Source of the DNA: Chloroflexota bacterium | Lineage (GTDB): Bacteria; Chloroflexota; UBA11872 | NCBI GenBank assembly: GCA_026707585.1 | Contig: JAPOWQ010000036.1 | Coordinates: 1 to 64,000, forward strand | Direction: 5' to 3' | DNA length: 64,000 nt | Shown here: positions 36,533 through 45,013 of the stretch, in pieces | How the letters are laid out: each line of letters starts with the position of its first letter | Position numbering within the stretch: position 1 is the first letter of the stretch | Program-made: the position numbers and the translations under genes | Notes under the pieces: generated by a model | Told to the model about the DNA's origin: nothing | Seen by the model: only the letters and a program-made list of their open reading frames with translations | The model's database searches: none

Positions 36533-37735
36533 TCACCCAACCCGCTCGTACACCTCCGCCGTCCGTGCCGCGCACCGCGCCCAGGTAAACATCGATACTG
36601 CCCGCTCCCGCCCGTTCCTGCCCCAGCGCCGCATTCGCTTGCCGTCGCGCAGTGCTTCGCCGAGCCCCCAGGCAATGTCCACTGGATCCGCCCCATTCAC
36701 GTGCAGCCCGCACTGGTTCGGCCCTTCGTTCATCACCTGTTCTCGAAATCCCACGACACCCCGCGCCCCAACCACCACCGGCTTGCCGCACGCCATCGCC
36801 TCAAGGCACACGATCCCAAACGGCTCGTACGTCGACGGCAACACCACCAGGTCGGCGGCTGCGAAGTGCGCGATGCGCTCGGCCTCGGAAACCCACTCCG
36901 TTCGCACCGTGACTGAATCCTCAATCCCTAGCCCGGCCACCAGCCCCCGAATCTCGTCGTCCTGATCGCCCGTGCCCAGCGCCACCAGCCGGGCCTCCGG
37001 ATGCTGTTCCACCACCCGCGGCCAGCCTTCGATCAACGGCCGCGTGCCCTTCACCCCCGTCAGCCGCCCAATAAAGAACACCACCGGCGCATCGTCAGCC
37101 AATCCATAGCGAGCCCTCAGCTCCGCCCCGCCCGGCGCATCCGGCGCAAACTTCTCCGTGTCCACCCCGTTCCAGACCCCGTGCACCCGCTCCGCGTCCC
37201 AGCCGTGCGCGATCAGGTCCCGCACCATCGCCTGGCTCACCGTAATCGTCGCGGCGGCCGCCCGGCCCGCCGCCGCTTCCCACTGCGACACGATCGGCGA
37301 AGGCCCGCCCGGCTGCCGCCCCCACTCCGCGCTATGCACGTGGAACACGATCGGCGCGTCCAGGTGCTGCGCCAGCGTCAGCCCGCTCGGCGCTCCCAGC
37401 CAGTCGTGCACCGCGATCACGTCGAACGGACGCCGCCCATGCTCCGCCCGCACCGCGTCGGCCCAGAGAATGTTTGTCGAGTACAACTCTCCGAAAAACG
37501 CCCCCCAGCTCGATGCCTCCTGGTTGTAGACGCCCAAATAGGTCGGGCTCAGGTCCAGCTGACGTGCCCAATGCGTATCCGGCTGCGGATCCGGCGCGTC
37601 GCCGTCCCGCAGCGCGGCAAACACCTGCACGTCGTGCCCCGCCGCCCGCAGCGCCGGCGCCATCGCGCCCGAATACGTCCCCAGCCCACCCACCACGTGC
37701 GGCGGGTACTCCCACACCACCATCGCAATACGCAA
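36533..37735 (-). CDS. GT4-type glycosyltransferase (glycogen-synthase-like)
   Basis: Retaining GT-B glycosyltransferase. About 400 residues from TTG 37735 (ATG 37723 also possible); the longer frame to 37828 overlaps the upstream gene and carries no conserved sequence. Begins 'RIAMVVWEYPPHVVGGLGTY', typical of GT4/GT5 enzymes that bind the donor through a Gly-Gly-Leu loop. The C-terminal domain has the donor-site 'FFIGRLTGVKG' and the E-x7-E motif 'STYEPFGIVCLEAMACGKPVV'. Last gene of the four-gene operon from 41283, 44 bases after the aldo/keto reductase. Likely builds an alpha-glucan or glucosylates an acceptor. Confidence 0.87.
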   Translation of the reverse strand: MRIAMVVWEYPPHVVGGLGTYSGAMAPALRAAGHDVQVFAALRDGDAPDPQPDTHWARQLDLSPTYLGVYNQEASSWGAFFGELYSTNILWADAVRAEHGRRPFDVIAVHDWLGAPSGLTLAQHLDAPIVFHVHSAEWGRQPGGPSPIVSQWEAAAGRAAAATITVSQAMVRDLIAHGWDAERVHGVWNGVDTEKFAPDAPGGAELRARYGLADDAPVVFFIGRLTGVKGTRPLIEGWPRVVEQHPEARLVALGTGDQDDEIRGLVAGLGIEDSVTVRTEWVSEAERIAHFAAADLVVLPSTYEPFGIVCLEAMACGKPVVVGARGVVGFREQVMNEGPNQCGLHVNGADPVDIAWGLGEALRDGKRMRRWGRNGRERAVSMFTWARCAARTAEVYERVG

Positions 37736-37779
37736 CGTCAGCCACCCCTCGAATCTGTTAGCGGTGCCGCCGGTGGCGG

Positions 37780-38586
37780 TCAGGCGCACCCGTCCAGCGC
37801 GCGTCGCTGATCGCCGTCCAGTTCCCAACCCACCGACCCCGCCAGCTCCGCCACCCGCTCCGGCCGGTCCGTCTTCGGAATCGCAATCACGCCGTCCTGG
37901 CTCACCAGCCAGTTCAACATCACCTGCGCCGGCGTCCGCCCCGCGGCCTGGCTCACCTCGCGTAGCACACCCGACCCCGCGTGTCCGTCAAAGTCCGCCA
38001 GCGCCAACGGCGTGTGGGCAATCACGGTGACCTTGGTCTCCTGGCAGTACTCCAGCACGTCATCCGCCACACCGCGGTCGAACAGGTGGTAGCGAATCTG
38101 GTTCGATACGATCGGATACCGCCGCGCCGCGTCCTGCGCCGCCTTTAACTGATCCGCCGAGAAGTTGCTGACCCCAATGAACCGGATCAGCCCCTCGTCC
38201 ACCAGCCGTTCCAGCGCGCCAATCGTCTCGCCAATCGGGATCGACGGATTCGGCCCATGGATCTGGTAAAGGTCCAGGACCTCCACGCCCAGCCGCCGCG
38301 CACTCGCTCGCGCATGCACTGGAACGTCCCATGCCCTCAGATTTCTCGGTGAAATCTTCGTGGCAATAAACACCCGCTCCCAGTGCCCCGCAAGCTCCTC
38401 TCCCACCAGCAACTCGGCCTCCCCGGGTTCATCGCCGCGGGCGTTGTACGACTCCGCCGTGTCGATCAGCCGCAGACCCGCCGCCAGCCCCTTCACCAGC
38501 ACACCGCGCCCGCCGAAATACCTCGCCGTGCCCAGCCCAATCTTGGGAACACACGTTTCGGTCGGTCCTAGAAGAACTTCATCCAT
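37780..38586 (-). CDS. Aldo/keto reductase
   Basis: NADPH-dependent carbonyl reductase with a TIM barrel. 268 residues; the catalytic tetrad is complete: Asp and Tyr in 'LIDTAESYN', Lys in 'IATKIS', His in 'LYQIHGP'. The cofactor-binding end shows 'VIAIPKTDRPERVAE'. It sits 12 bases after the GH57 gene in a glycan operon, so the substrate may be a sugar aldehyde or a by-product; this is inference. Confidence 0.92.
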   Translation of the reverse strand: MDEVLLGPTETCVPKIGLGTARYFGGRGVLVKGLAAGLRLIDTAESYNARGDEPGEAELLVGEELAGHWERVFIATKISPRNLRAWDVPVHARASARRLGVEVLDLYQIHGPNPSIPIGETIGALERLVDEGLIRFIGVSNFSADQLKAAQDAARRYPIVSNQIRYHLFDRGVADDVLEYCQETKVTVIAHTPLALADFDGHAGSGVLREVSQAAGRTPAQVMLNWLVSQDGVIAIPKTDRPERVAELAGSVGWELDGDQRRALDGCA

Positions 38587-38598
38587 TCCATTCGCTCG

Positions 38599-39750
38599 TT
38601 AGCTGATCGCGTCGATGAAGTTGATGTACACCCGCTGGTGCTCCCACAGCAACCGGTCTGCCCCCAGCCACATCCACTCCCCCGGTGTGAAGTAGGCCGA
38701 AACGTCCGCCTCCGAGCCTTCCTTACCCACCCACTGCAACCAGTGCAGGTTGTCCGATTGCATCAGCAAGTGCGCCAGGTCGATCAGCGCCGGATCCTCC
38801 GTCAGCTGCGCGCTGCCGTACGCCGCCGTCATCAGCCGGAACACCGCCTGCTGCGCGTGGTTCCCCAGGAAGAACTCCAACCCACCATGCTGCCCCGCCC
38901 ACGTGGCCGGAAACGGCGACAGCGGCAAGTCATGCGCATCGCCGCCAAACGCCTCAACCGCCGCGCTGGGCGTCAAGCATTGAACCCCTCGTTTCGCCAG
39001 CTCGTCCGGCAGCGCATCCAGGAACTCAAAAACACCCGTATCCACGTTGTGGTGCTCGCCGAACGTCTCGAAGTCCCACGCCAGCGTCACCAGGTCGCCC
39101 GGCGTCGACGCAATCCAGTCGGCGTACCGGTCCGCCGTCAGCGGCCACCCGTCCCAGCCCTGGTTCGAGAACCGGTAGCCCACGTCGTCGCTCAGGTCGA
39201 AGTGCCGGGCCAGCAGAGGCAATCCCCCGCGTTCCTTGTACAGGTGAGCCGCGCTCCGCCACTCCATGATCCACGGCCGCCCGTCCACGAACCCCGCCTC
39301 GAACCCAACCCGGCCCAGCGTCCGCGCAATGTCCGACGACATCAGCATCTCGGTCGTATCCGCAACCCGCGCCCGCTGCCCGCACAGGTCTTTCAGTCCG
39401 TCCGCCGACCGCTCCATCCCGCTCGCAAACAGCGGTAGGTCCAGCAGCATGCTCACCGCGTGATACGGCTCCGTCGCCACCGGCTCGCAGTTCTCGTGCC
39501 GCAGCAGTCCCGTCAGGTCGTCCAGCAAATCCGGGTCCCATTCCTCGAACTGCGGCAGCGTCGACAGAGGAATCCCAAGCCCCAGCGCCAGCCCCCGATC
39601 CAGCAAATCCTGCCACTGCTTGATCGCCGGCCGGTAGCACCAGCGCGCCACCTTCTCGAAGTAAAACTGGTTCAACTCGTCGTCGAACAGCGCCGCCTCG
39701 ATCGTCGCCGCATCGGCCCCATGCGGAATCGGAACCGCCGGAATCCGCAC
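38599..39750 (-). CDS. Glycoside hydrolase family 57 (alpha-amylase/branching-type), start uncertain
   Basis: GH57 enzymes hydrolyse or transfer alpha-glucan chains. 383 residues from GTG 39750, with the conserved 'LAWDFETFGEHHN' block that carries the catalytic Asp region. The family's N-terminal motif HQP lies upstream of this start: bases 39751-39786 read in the same frame as 'LVIYTLIHQPRR'. The frame stays open back to the TAG of the preceding glycosyltransferase gene (39850-39852) without ATG, GTG or TTG. Translation must therefore begin at CTG 39784-39786 or an ATT/ATC, restart after the upstream stop, or the GTG form lacks part of the active site. Second gene of the operon. Confidence 0.85.
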   Translation of the reverse strand: MRIPAVPIPHGADAATIEAALFDDELNQFYFEKVARWCYRPAIKQWQDLLDRGLALGLGIPLSTLPQFEEWDPDLLDDLTGLLRHENCEPVATEPYHAVSMLLDLPLFASGMERSADGLKDLCGQRARVADTTEMLMSSDIARTLGRVGFEAGFVDGRPWIMEWRSAAHLYKERGGLPLLARHFDLSDDVGYRFSNQGWDGWPLTADRYADWIASTPGDLVTLAWDFETFGEHHNVDTGVFEFLDALPDELAKRGVQCLTPSAAVEAFGGDAHDLPLSPFPATWAGQHGGLEFFLGNHAQQAVFRLMTAAYGSAQLTEDPALIDLAHLLMQSDNLHWLQWVGKEGSEADVSAYFTPGEWMWLGADRLLWEHQRVYINFIDAIS

Positions 39751-39849
39751 CCGTCGCGGCTGGTGAATCAGCGTGTAGATAACCAGGTGTTCGGCGATTT
39801 GAAGTGCGCGATCGTTGGGGTCGGGCGGCCGGCTGGCGCTCCCCGAATG

Positions 39850-41283
39850 CTAACCGACCACCACGTCCTGCCCGGCCGCCAGGTGGCGCATCCGGGTCAG
39901 GAATATCGGGGTCACGGCTTCCCAGGTAAACAACTCCGCCGCTCGACGCGCGCCAGCCCGAATCGACGCATTGAGCTCCTGGTCATCGTTCAGTTGCAAT
40001 GCAAATCGGACGATCTCATCCGGATCCGCCGCGTCGTCCAGCACCACGCAGTTCTGCAGCGGCCGCGCGTAGTCCTCGCCCGTGGACCCCACGTACGCAA
40101 TCCCGCCCGCCGCCATCGCCTCCAGCCCCACCAGCCCGAACGGTTCGTAGCCGCTATTGGCCAGCGTGCCGTCCGCGGCGGTGTAAAAGACCGGCAAGAC
40201 CTCGTCCGGCACGAAGAATCGCAGGTCCAGCACCGCAGCCTCCGGCGCGGCGCCGAGGGCCGTGGCAATCCCTGGCACCGAGCGGTCGTCGGTCGCCACC
40301 TCCGCGCGATCCAGTCCTCGCCACACCATGTGCCGGTAGACCTCGTCGCCATGCGCTTCGTATGCGCCCGGCTTGATCACCAGCCGGGCGTTGACACCCT
40401 GCTCGCGCAGCCGGTGGACGGCCTCCACGGCCTCCAGCCAGCCCTTGTCCGGATCCGTCCGTCCGAGCTTGAAGAACCACACGTCGCAGTCCATCGCCCG
40501 CCGGAACGCCGCCACCGCATCCGGATCCACCGTCGCCAACCGTTCCTCCGGCACCCCGTTCGGAATCACCACCGGGTTGACGCCGCAGTCCCACATTTGA
40601 TGCTTGACGTACTTTGAGACCGCCGCAAAGTCCGCCACGTAACCAATCCGGTCCCAGTTCATGCGGTTGAAGGACATGTCGTTGTTCGCGTTCCACACCA
40701 GCACGCAGCTCTGCCGAATCCCGTTGAAGTGCAGGGAATCGCTCAGCCGAGAGAGCGCGTCGGCCGTGTGCCACTCCTCCGCCATCACAACCACCGTGCG
40801 CCCGGCCTCCACGGCCGGCGACGCAATCTCAAACGTCACGTGCGCCGGCACCGAGTCCTGGAAGTCGTGAACTTTCTCGATCTCAGCCTCGTACACCCCG
40901 CCCCGGTGATGCGTACTGAGCCACTGGCACCACCGGTGCAAATGCAGCCGCCCCTCCTCTTGCACCTCGTACCCGGGTCGGTCGGGATCCCCAACAAAGA
41001 TCAGATGCGTGTTGAACCCCTGCCGCGCCAGCGAACGCGTGAACTGCGCCACCCGCACCCCCAGCCCCCCGGCCTGCGAGTAGGGTTGATCCGGTCCCTC
41101 GAATGAGAGAAACACAATCTCCAGGTTTTCCGGCGTGAAGTTCGGCGGCACGAACACGTCTCTGGGTGTGCTGTGCGACAACCGGCGTCCGGCTGCCCGC
41201 ACAGATGGCATTGCCAACAATCTTAGCCCGGTTCCAAGCCACCCCTCCGCTTCGGTCCAAAGTTCTGCGTTTCGTGCCACCAC
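39850..41283 (-). CDS. GT4/GT5-like glycosyltransferase
   Basis: 477 residues from 41283; ATG 41211 is an alternative that trims 24 unconserved residues. GT-B fold: 'QPYSQAGGLGVRVAQFTRSL' at the N-terminal donor loop, 'FFKLGRTDPDKGWLEAVEAV' in the second domain, and 'NSGYEPFGLVGLEAMAAGGIA' as the E-x7-E motif. Resembles glycogen/starch synthase relatives more than peptidoglycan or LPS transferases. First gene of the operon with GH57, aldo/keto reductase and a second glycosyltransferase, which together suggest synthesis and trimming of an alpha-glucan. Confidence 0.87.
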   Translation of the reverse strand: MVARNAELWTEAEGWLGTGLRLLAMPSVRAAGRRLSHSTPRDVFVPPNFTPENLEIVFLSFEGPDQPYSQAGGLGVRVAQFTRSLARQGFNTHLIFVGDPDRPGYEVQEEGRLHLHRWCQWLSTHHRGGVYEAEIEKVHDFQDSVPAHVTFEIASPAVEAGRTVVVMAEEWHTADALSRLSDSLHFNGIRQSCVLVWNANNDMSFNRMNWDRIGYVADFAAVSKYVKHQMWDCGVNPVVIPNGVPEERLATVDPDAVAAFRRAMDCDVWFFKLGRTDPDKGWLEAVEAVHRLREQGVNARLVIKPGAYEAHGDEVYRHMVWRGLDRAEVATDDRSVPGIATALGAAPEAAVLDLRFFVPDEVLPVFYTAADGTLANSGYEPFGLVGLEAMAAGGIAYVGSTGEDYARPLQNCVVLDDAADPDEIVRFALQLNDDQELNASIRAGARRAAELFTWEAVTPIFLTRMRHLAAGQDVVVG

Positions 41284-41567
41284 TTCTCGCGCTCAAGGGA
41301 CCCGCCGTCAATTCCCCTTCGTGGCGACTCGTGAGTCATGCGCTTCGAGCACGGGCATTAGCGCCTGGCGGCCGGTACCGGCGCGCAGGCGTCCCGCCAC
41401 GCTGTTCAGGGCGCACTGGCTAAGGGACGCCTCTCTCCGGCCGCGACGCCGCAGATAGCCTCTCCCCGGGCGACCGAAAGAGCGCTGCTACCGACGACCC
41501 GCGTGGACCCTGCAGCCTTGCTGGGCGTTGAGGGTTGCGGGGAAGACGTTAGGTCTGAGACGAAGCC
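41284..41567. other. Intergenic region upstream of the glycan operon
   Basis: 284 bases between the aldolase stop and the glycosyltransferase start, both on the minus strand. It should hold the operon promoter, but I find no convincing -35/-10 pair, hairpin or ORF. Confidence 0.4.
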
Positions 41568-42335
41568 CTATGAAGACGGAGGCTGGGCGGCTTGGGCGGT
41601 GGCTAGGTCCTGGGCGCCGAGGCGGCGGATCCATTTGCTGTCGTTGCCGCAACTGACGAAGAGCATGCCCTGGCGGATGCGCTGGGCGGCTTCTTCGCCG
41701 TCGCCGCACGACATGCCGGCGAATTTGCCGGTGTCCTTAGCGGCCTGGACGACTTTGGCGTAGGCGGCTTCGGCGTCGGTGCCGGCGACATCCGGTTCCA
41801 ATTGCATGGAGCGGCCCATGTCGGCGGGGCCGATCCAGCAGCCATCAACGGTGGGTTCGGCGAGGATGGCTTCGCAGTTGGCGACGGCCTGGGCGGATTC
41901 GATCTGGACCATCATCAGGATCTGGTCGTCGGCCCAGTCCATGTAGTCAGCCCCGTAGCGCTGGGCATGGGTGGCGCCCAGCGAGCGGACGCCGCGGGGC
42001 GGATACCGCACGGCTTCGCCGGCGCGGCGAGCGTCTTCCGCAGTGTGAACCATGGGGACGACGATGCCCAGCATGCCGGCATCGAGGGCCTGGCCGATTT
42101 CGGTGACGTTGTTGCGCGATACGCGAGCGAAGGGCACGGAGCCGCCGGCGACGATGGAGATGAGGCCGTGCTGGAACAAGGACCAGTCCCAGACCCAATG
42201 TTGCTGTTCGAGCATGACCCAGTCGTAGCCGAGACGGGCGCAGATTTCGGTGGAGACGGGCGACTGGAGGCCGCAACTGATGCCGATGGCGGGTTCGCCG
42301 CGGGCCATTTTGGCCTTGGCCTGGTTGGTGTGCAT
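41568..42335 (-). CDS. HpcH/HpaI-family aldolase
   Basis: Class II metal-dependent aldolase that cleaves or forms 2-keto-hydroxy acids with pyruvate. 255 residues from ATG 42333-42335; the 89 in-frame codons upstream are Pro/Ser-rich and lack family sequence. Motifs: 'DWVMLEQQHW' (family usually has D-x-E-H), 'FARVSRNN', 'GIVVPMVHTAEDAR', 'MMVQIESAQAVANCEAI' with the metal-binding Glu, and 'GCWIGPADMGRSM' with the metal-binding Asp. Third gene of the acetamidase operon. Confidence 0.88.
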   Translation of the reverse strand: MHTNQAKAKMARGEPAIGISCGLQSPVSTEICARLGYDWVMLEQQHWVWDWSLFQHGLISIVAGGSVPFARVSRNNVTEIGQALDAGMLGIVVPMVHTAEDARRAGEAVRYPPRGVRSLGATHAQRYGADYMDWADDQILMMVQIESAQAVANCEAILAEPTVDGCWIGPADMGRSMQLEPDVAGTDAEAAYAKVVQAAKDTGKFAGMSCGDGEEAAQRIRQGMLFVSCGNDSKWIRRLGAQDLATAQAAQPPSS

Positions 42336-42450
42336 GGGGATCTGGGGCGGGGGGCGACTGGGGGGATGGTAGTTGGAAGAGAGGGGAGTGGGAAGAGAGG
42401 GTGGCACGGCCACGCTTGCTACGGGCGGAGGGCGGAGGAGGCGAGGGCAG

Positions 42451-42636
42451 CTACGGGAGGCGTGAGGGCTTAGGGCTTGGGGGCTGCAATGCTTCGATGA
42501 CTTGCTGCTTGCTGACGGGTTTGGTTGAGAGGCCCTGGGTAATGGCCTCCGCCAGCCTGGCGTCTTCGGACGTGAGGGTGTCGTCGGCTGGTTCTTGGTC
42601 AATCAGGTTGATTTCGTCGCCTTGGGAGGTGTCCAT
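42451..42636 (-). CDS. Small acidic protein between acetamidase and aldolase
   Basis: 61 residues, ATG start six bases after the acetamidase stop. Acidic N-terminus, then an amphipathic helix pair 'ARLAEAITQGLSTKPVSKQQVIEAL' in two halves. No known domain. Its position in a tight operon and its balanced composition argue for a real gene; no strong ribosome site. Confidence 0.5.
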   Translation of the reverse strand: MDTSQGDEINLIDQEPADDTLTSEDARLAEAITQGLSTKPVSKQQVIEALQPPSPKPSRLP

Positions 42637-42642
42637 TGGGGG

Positions 42643-43542
42643 TTACGCGGGGAGGGCGGACTTGGGGAAGCTGGCGTAGGCGCTGACGGGGACGCCGTAG
42701 CCGCCGGCCTGGCCGAGGCGGAGGTCCATGGCGGCGCCGGCGAGGGCGCGCGCGGTCTGAGGCGATATGTCGAGCTGGTCGACGAGGCGGGTTTCCATGG
42801 CGTGCTGGGCGATGCGCAGGGCCTCGGTGAGATCGTCGTGCACGCCGACGGTCATCACGTGGGTGGCGGTCTCGAACCAGGGCCACTGCAGGTGCTGGCT
42901 GGGGGTGAGGGAGAGCTGGAGGTCGATCTCGGCGTCGATGTTGACGCCGGAGTGGGCTTCGCCGTCGCCCATGGTCGCGTGGACGTCGCCGATGGCGAAG
43001 AGGGCGTCGGGCGCCCAGACGGGCAAATGAACGGTGGTGCCGGCGGTGATGTCGTTGAAGTCGAGGTTGCCGCCGTGGATGCCGAGGCTCAGGGCTTCGA
43101 TGGCGCCGCAGGCGGGTGCGACGCCGAGCGTTCCGACCATGGGTCGAACTGGCAGGGGTACGCCGGCCACGGTGACGGTCTGGTTCGCCACATCAAAGGG
43201 CTGGACGGAGGGGGGCACGGGACGGTCGCCCAGAAGCCCGGTGCCGGGAGTAGTGGCGACATAGCCGCGGGGACCCAGGCGAACATCCCGGATGTCGACC
43301 TGGAGGGTGTCGCCGGGTTGGGCGCCGCGGATGGCGATAGGGCCGGTGGCGGGGTTCATGCGGCCCGGGATGCGCTTGGCCAGGTAAGCCTCGATGTCGA
43401 GGTCGTTGCAGCCGCGGTCGTACGCGTCGCGGGCTTCGACGGTGAGGTCGGCGGGCGGGGTGACGTGGGCGATGGGAGGCGTAGTGGGGTCGAACGCGTA
43501 GATGACGTCGTCGGCGGAAATGCGCAGGCGTTGGGTGGGCAT
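42643..43542 (-). CDS. Acetamidase/formamidase family protein
   Basis: Hydrolyses short-chain amides to ammonia and an acid. 299 residues of the FmdA_AmdA family: 'NPATGPIAIRGAQPGDTLQVDI' in two parts, 'GTLGVAP', 'HGGNLDFNDITAGTTVHLPV' and 'FAIGDVHATMGDGE', the metal- and substrate-binding core. Normal length. ATG start, first gene of a three-gene unit with a small acidic protein and an aldolase; divergent from the sigma-factor gene. Confidence 0.92.
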   Translation of the reverse strand: MPTQRLRISADDVIYAFDPTTPPIAHVTPPADLTVEARDAYDRGCNDLDIEAYLAKRIPGRMNPATGPIAIRGAQPGDTLQVDIRDVRLGPRGYVATTPGTGLLGDRPVPPSVQPFDVANQTVTVAGVPLPVRPMVGTLGVAPACGAIEALSLGIHGGNLDFNDITAGTTVHLPVWAPDALFAIGDVHATMGDGEAHSGVNIDAEIDLQLSLTPSQHLQWPWFETATHVMTVGVHDDLTEALRIAQHAMETRLVDQLDISPQTARALAGAAMDLRLGQAGGYGVPVSAYASFPKSALPA

Positions 43543-43833
43543 GGTTGCGGGGATGGTGGCGGCGAGGGGGACGCTAGCACAAGGCGGACGCGGCGAGGGA
43601 TCAGGAGTGAGGACGAGCGGAAGAAGACTGAACTGAGCGGGACGGCAGGCCCAGATGAGAGTTGGATGAGAAAACCGGATTTTGGGCTCGTTGCGTCACA
43701 TCTCTTACGGAAACACCGCTTTGACTGGCGGTTTACTCAGTCATCCGGCGGGAAAACCCGCGGGAGACCCGCCACTGACAACGGCGTCGGCGGCGGGGGG
43801 ATCCAGCGAAGGACGTGAAAGGGCCAGCGGGCG
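43543..43833. other. Divergent control region, acetamidase / sigma factor
   Basis: 291 bases. A small perfect hairpin GCGGG-AAAA-CCCGC (43748-43761), followed by a second CCCGC-like arm, lies in the presumed leader of the sigma gene. TTGACT occurs at 43722-43727 but has no clear -10. No other feature seen. Confidence 0.4.
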
Positions 43834-44856
43834 ATGACTACCGAGATGGCGACGGACACGGTTCAAACGATGGCGGTCGGGGGGCGAGCCGCGGCGGCCG
43901 AACTTGCCGACGAGTTGATGCTGGATGACATCGTGTGGGTCGAGGCCGACCCGAACGCAGATGAGCGGCCGGCGCCGCGCGGCGATCGAGCGGACACCGT
44001 GGCGGAGCCGGCCGCCAGCGGCGGCGCGGCCATCGGCGACCCGGTGCGGCGCTACCTGAACGAGATTGGCCGGATTCCGCTGCTGACGGCGCAGGACGAA
44101 GTGCGGCTGGCAAAGGCGATCGAGCGTGGGGACGCGTCGGCCCGCCGCCAGATGATCAACGCGAACCTGCGGCTGGTCGTGAGCGTGGCAAAGAAATACA
44201 CGGGCCACGATGTCCCGCTGCTCGACCTGGTCCAGGAGGGCAACAGCGGGCTCATGCGCGCGGTCGAGAAGTTCGACTGGCGGCGTGGGTTCAAGTTCAG
44301 CACCTACGCCACGTGGTGGATCCGGCAGTCGATCACCCGGGCGATCGCGGAGCAGAGCCGAACGATTCGGCTACCGGTCCACACGCACGATCGCCTGGCC
44401 AAGAGCTCCCGCGTGCGGCGCGATTTGCAGCTCACGCTGGGTCGCGAGCCAACCGACCGAGAGATAGCCACGGAACTGGGATTCAGCGAAGAGCAGATGG
44501 CGTCGCTGAACCGGGTGGCGCGCGCACCGGTGTCGCTGGACGCGCCGGTGGGCCAGGATGGCACAACGGCGGTGGGTGACCTGATCCCCGACGACGAGGC
44601 CGGCGAGCCGCTGGAGGAGATTGCCGACCAGCTGCTGATCGAGCACCTGGCGGCGGCGATGGATCAGCTGGCGCCCCGTGAGCAAGAGGTGCTGCGATTG
44701 CGCTACGGCCTGGGCACCGAGACGCCGCTGACGCTTGAGGAGATCGGCCAGCGCTTCGGCCGCACGCGCGAACGCATCCGACAGATCGAGGCGATGGCGC
44801 TGCGGAAGCTGCGGCGACCGCACATGGCCGGGCACTTGAAGACGTTCTTGGCCTAG
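43834..44856 (+). CDS. RNA polymerase sigma-70 factor (RpoD/SigA family)
   Basis: Directs core polymerase to -35/-10 promoters. 340 residues: poorly conserved acidic N-terminus, region 1.2 ('[20 protein letters not shown]'), region 2 ('[20 protein letters not shown]', '[19 protein letters not shown]'), region 3, and region 4.2 ('[20 protein letters not shown]'). Region 2.2 reads '[15 protein letters not shown]' where most have 'QEGNIGL'. Region 1.1 is short, so it is either a compact primary sigma or a group 2 factor. A terminator-like hairpin follows. Confidence 0.95.
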   Translation: MTTEMATDTVQTMAVGGRAAAAELADELMLDDIVWVEADPNADERPAPRGDRADTVAEPAASGGAAIGDPVRRYLNEIGRIPLLTAQDEVRLAKAIERGDASARRQMINANLRLVVSVAKKYTGHDVPLLDLVQEGNSGLMRAVEKFDWRRGFKFSTYATWWIRQSITRAIAEQSRTIRLPVHTHDRLAKSSRVRRDLQLTLGREPTDREIATELGFSEEQMASLNRVARAPVSLDAPVGQDGTTAVGDLIPDDEAGEPLEEIADQLLIEHLAAAMDQLAPREQEVLRLRYGLGTETPLTLEEIGQRFGRTRERIRQIEAMALRKLRRPHMAGHLKTFLA

Positions 44857-44880
44857 ACGCCGGCGGACCCGCAGCGGACG

Positions 44881-44911
44881 CGGGGGCTCGTGGGAGAATC
44901 ACGAGCCCCCG
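44881..44911 (+). terminator. Hairpin terminator after the sigma gene
   Basis: 12-bp perfect stem CGGGGGCTCGTG / CACGAGCCCCCG around a 7-base loop, 25 bases after the stop. No U-tract. The remaining bases up to 45013 hold nothing visible. Confidence 0.7.
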
Positions 44912-45013
44912 GTGCTGGCGGAGAGCCGCGGTTAGTTCTGACGCAGACGCCCGCGGCGACCGCGCGAAAGCCGTGCCTCTCTGACTATCGGCGGTGGAGA
45001 TCTGCGCAACGTC

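Noticed and set aside
37736-37828. N-terminal extension of the glycosyltransferase
   Set aside because: Overlaps the upstream reductase by 48 bases and carries no conserved sequence.
38638-40617. Plus-strand frames of 266 and 385 codons
   Set aside because: Arg/His/Gln-rich antisense of the GH57 and glycosyltransferase genes.
42595-43818. 407-codon plus-strand frame
   Set aside because: Gly/Asp/Val-rich antisense of the acetamidase gene, without domain or ribosome site.
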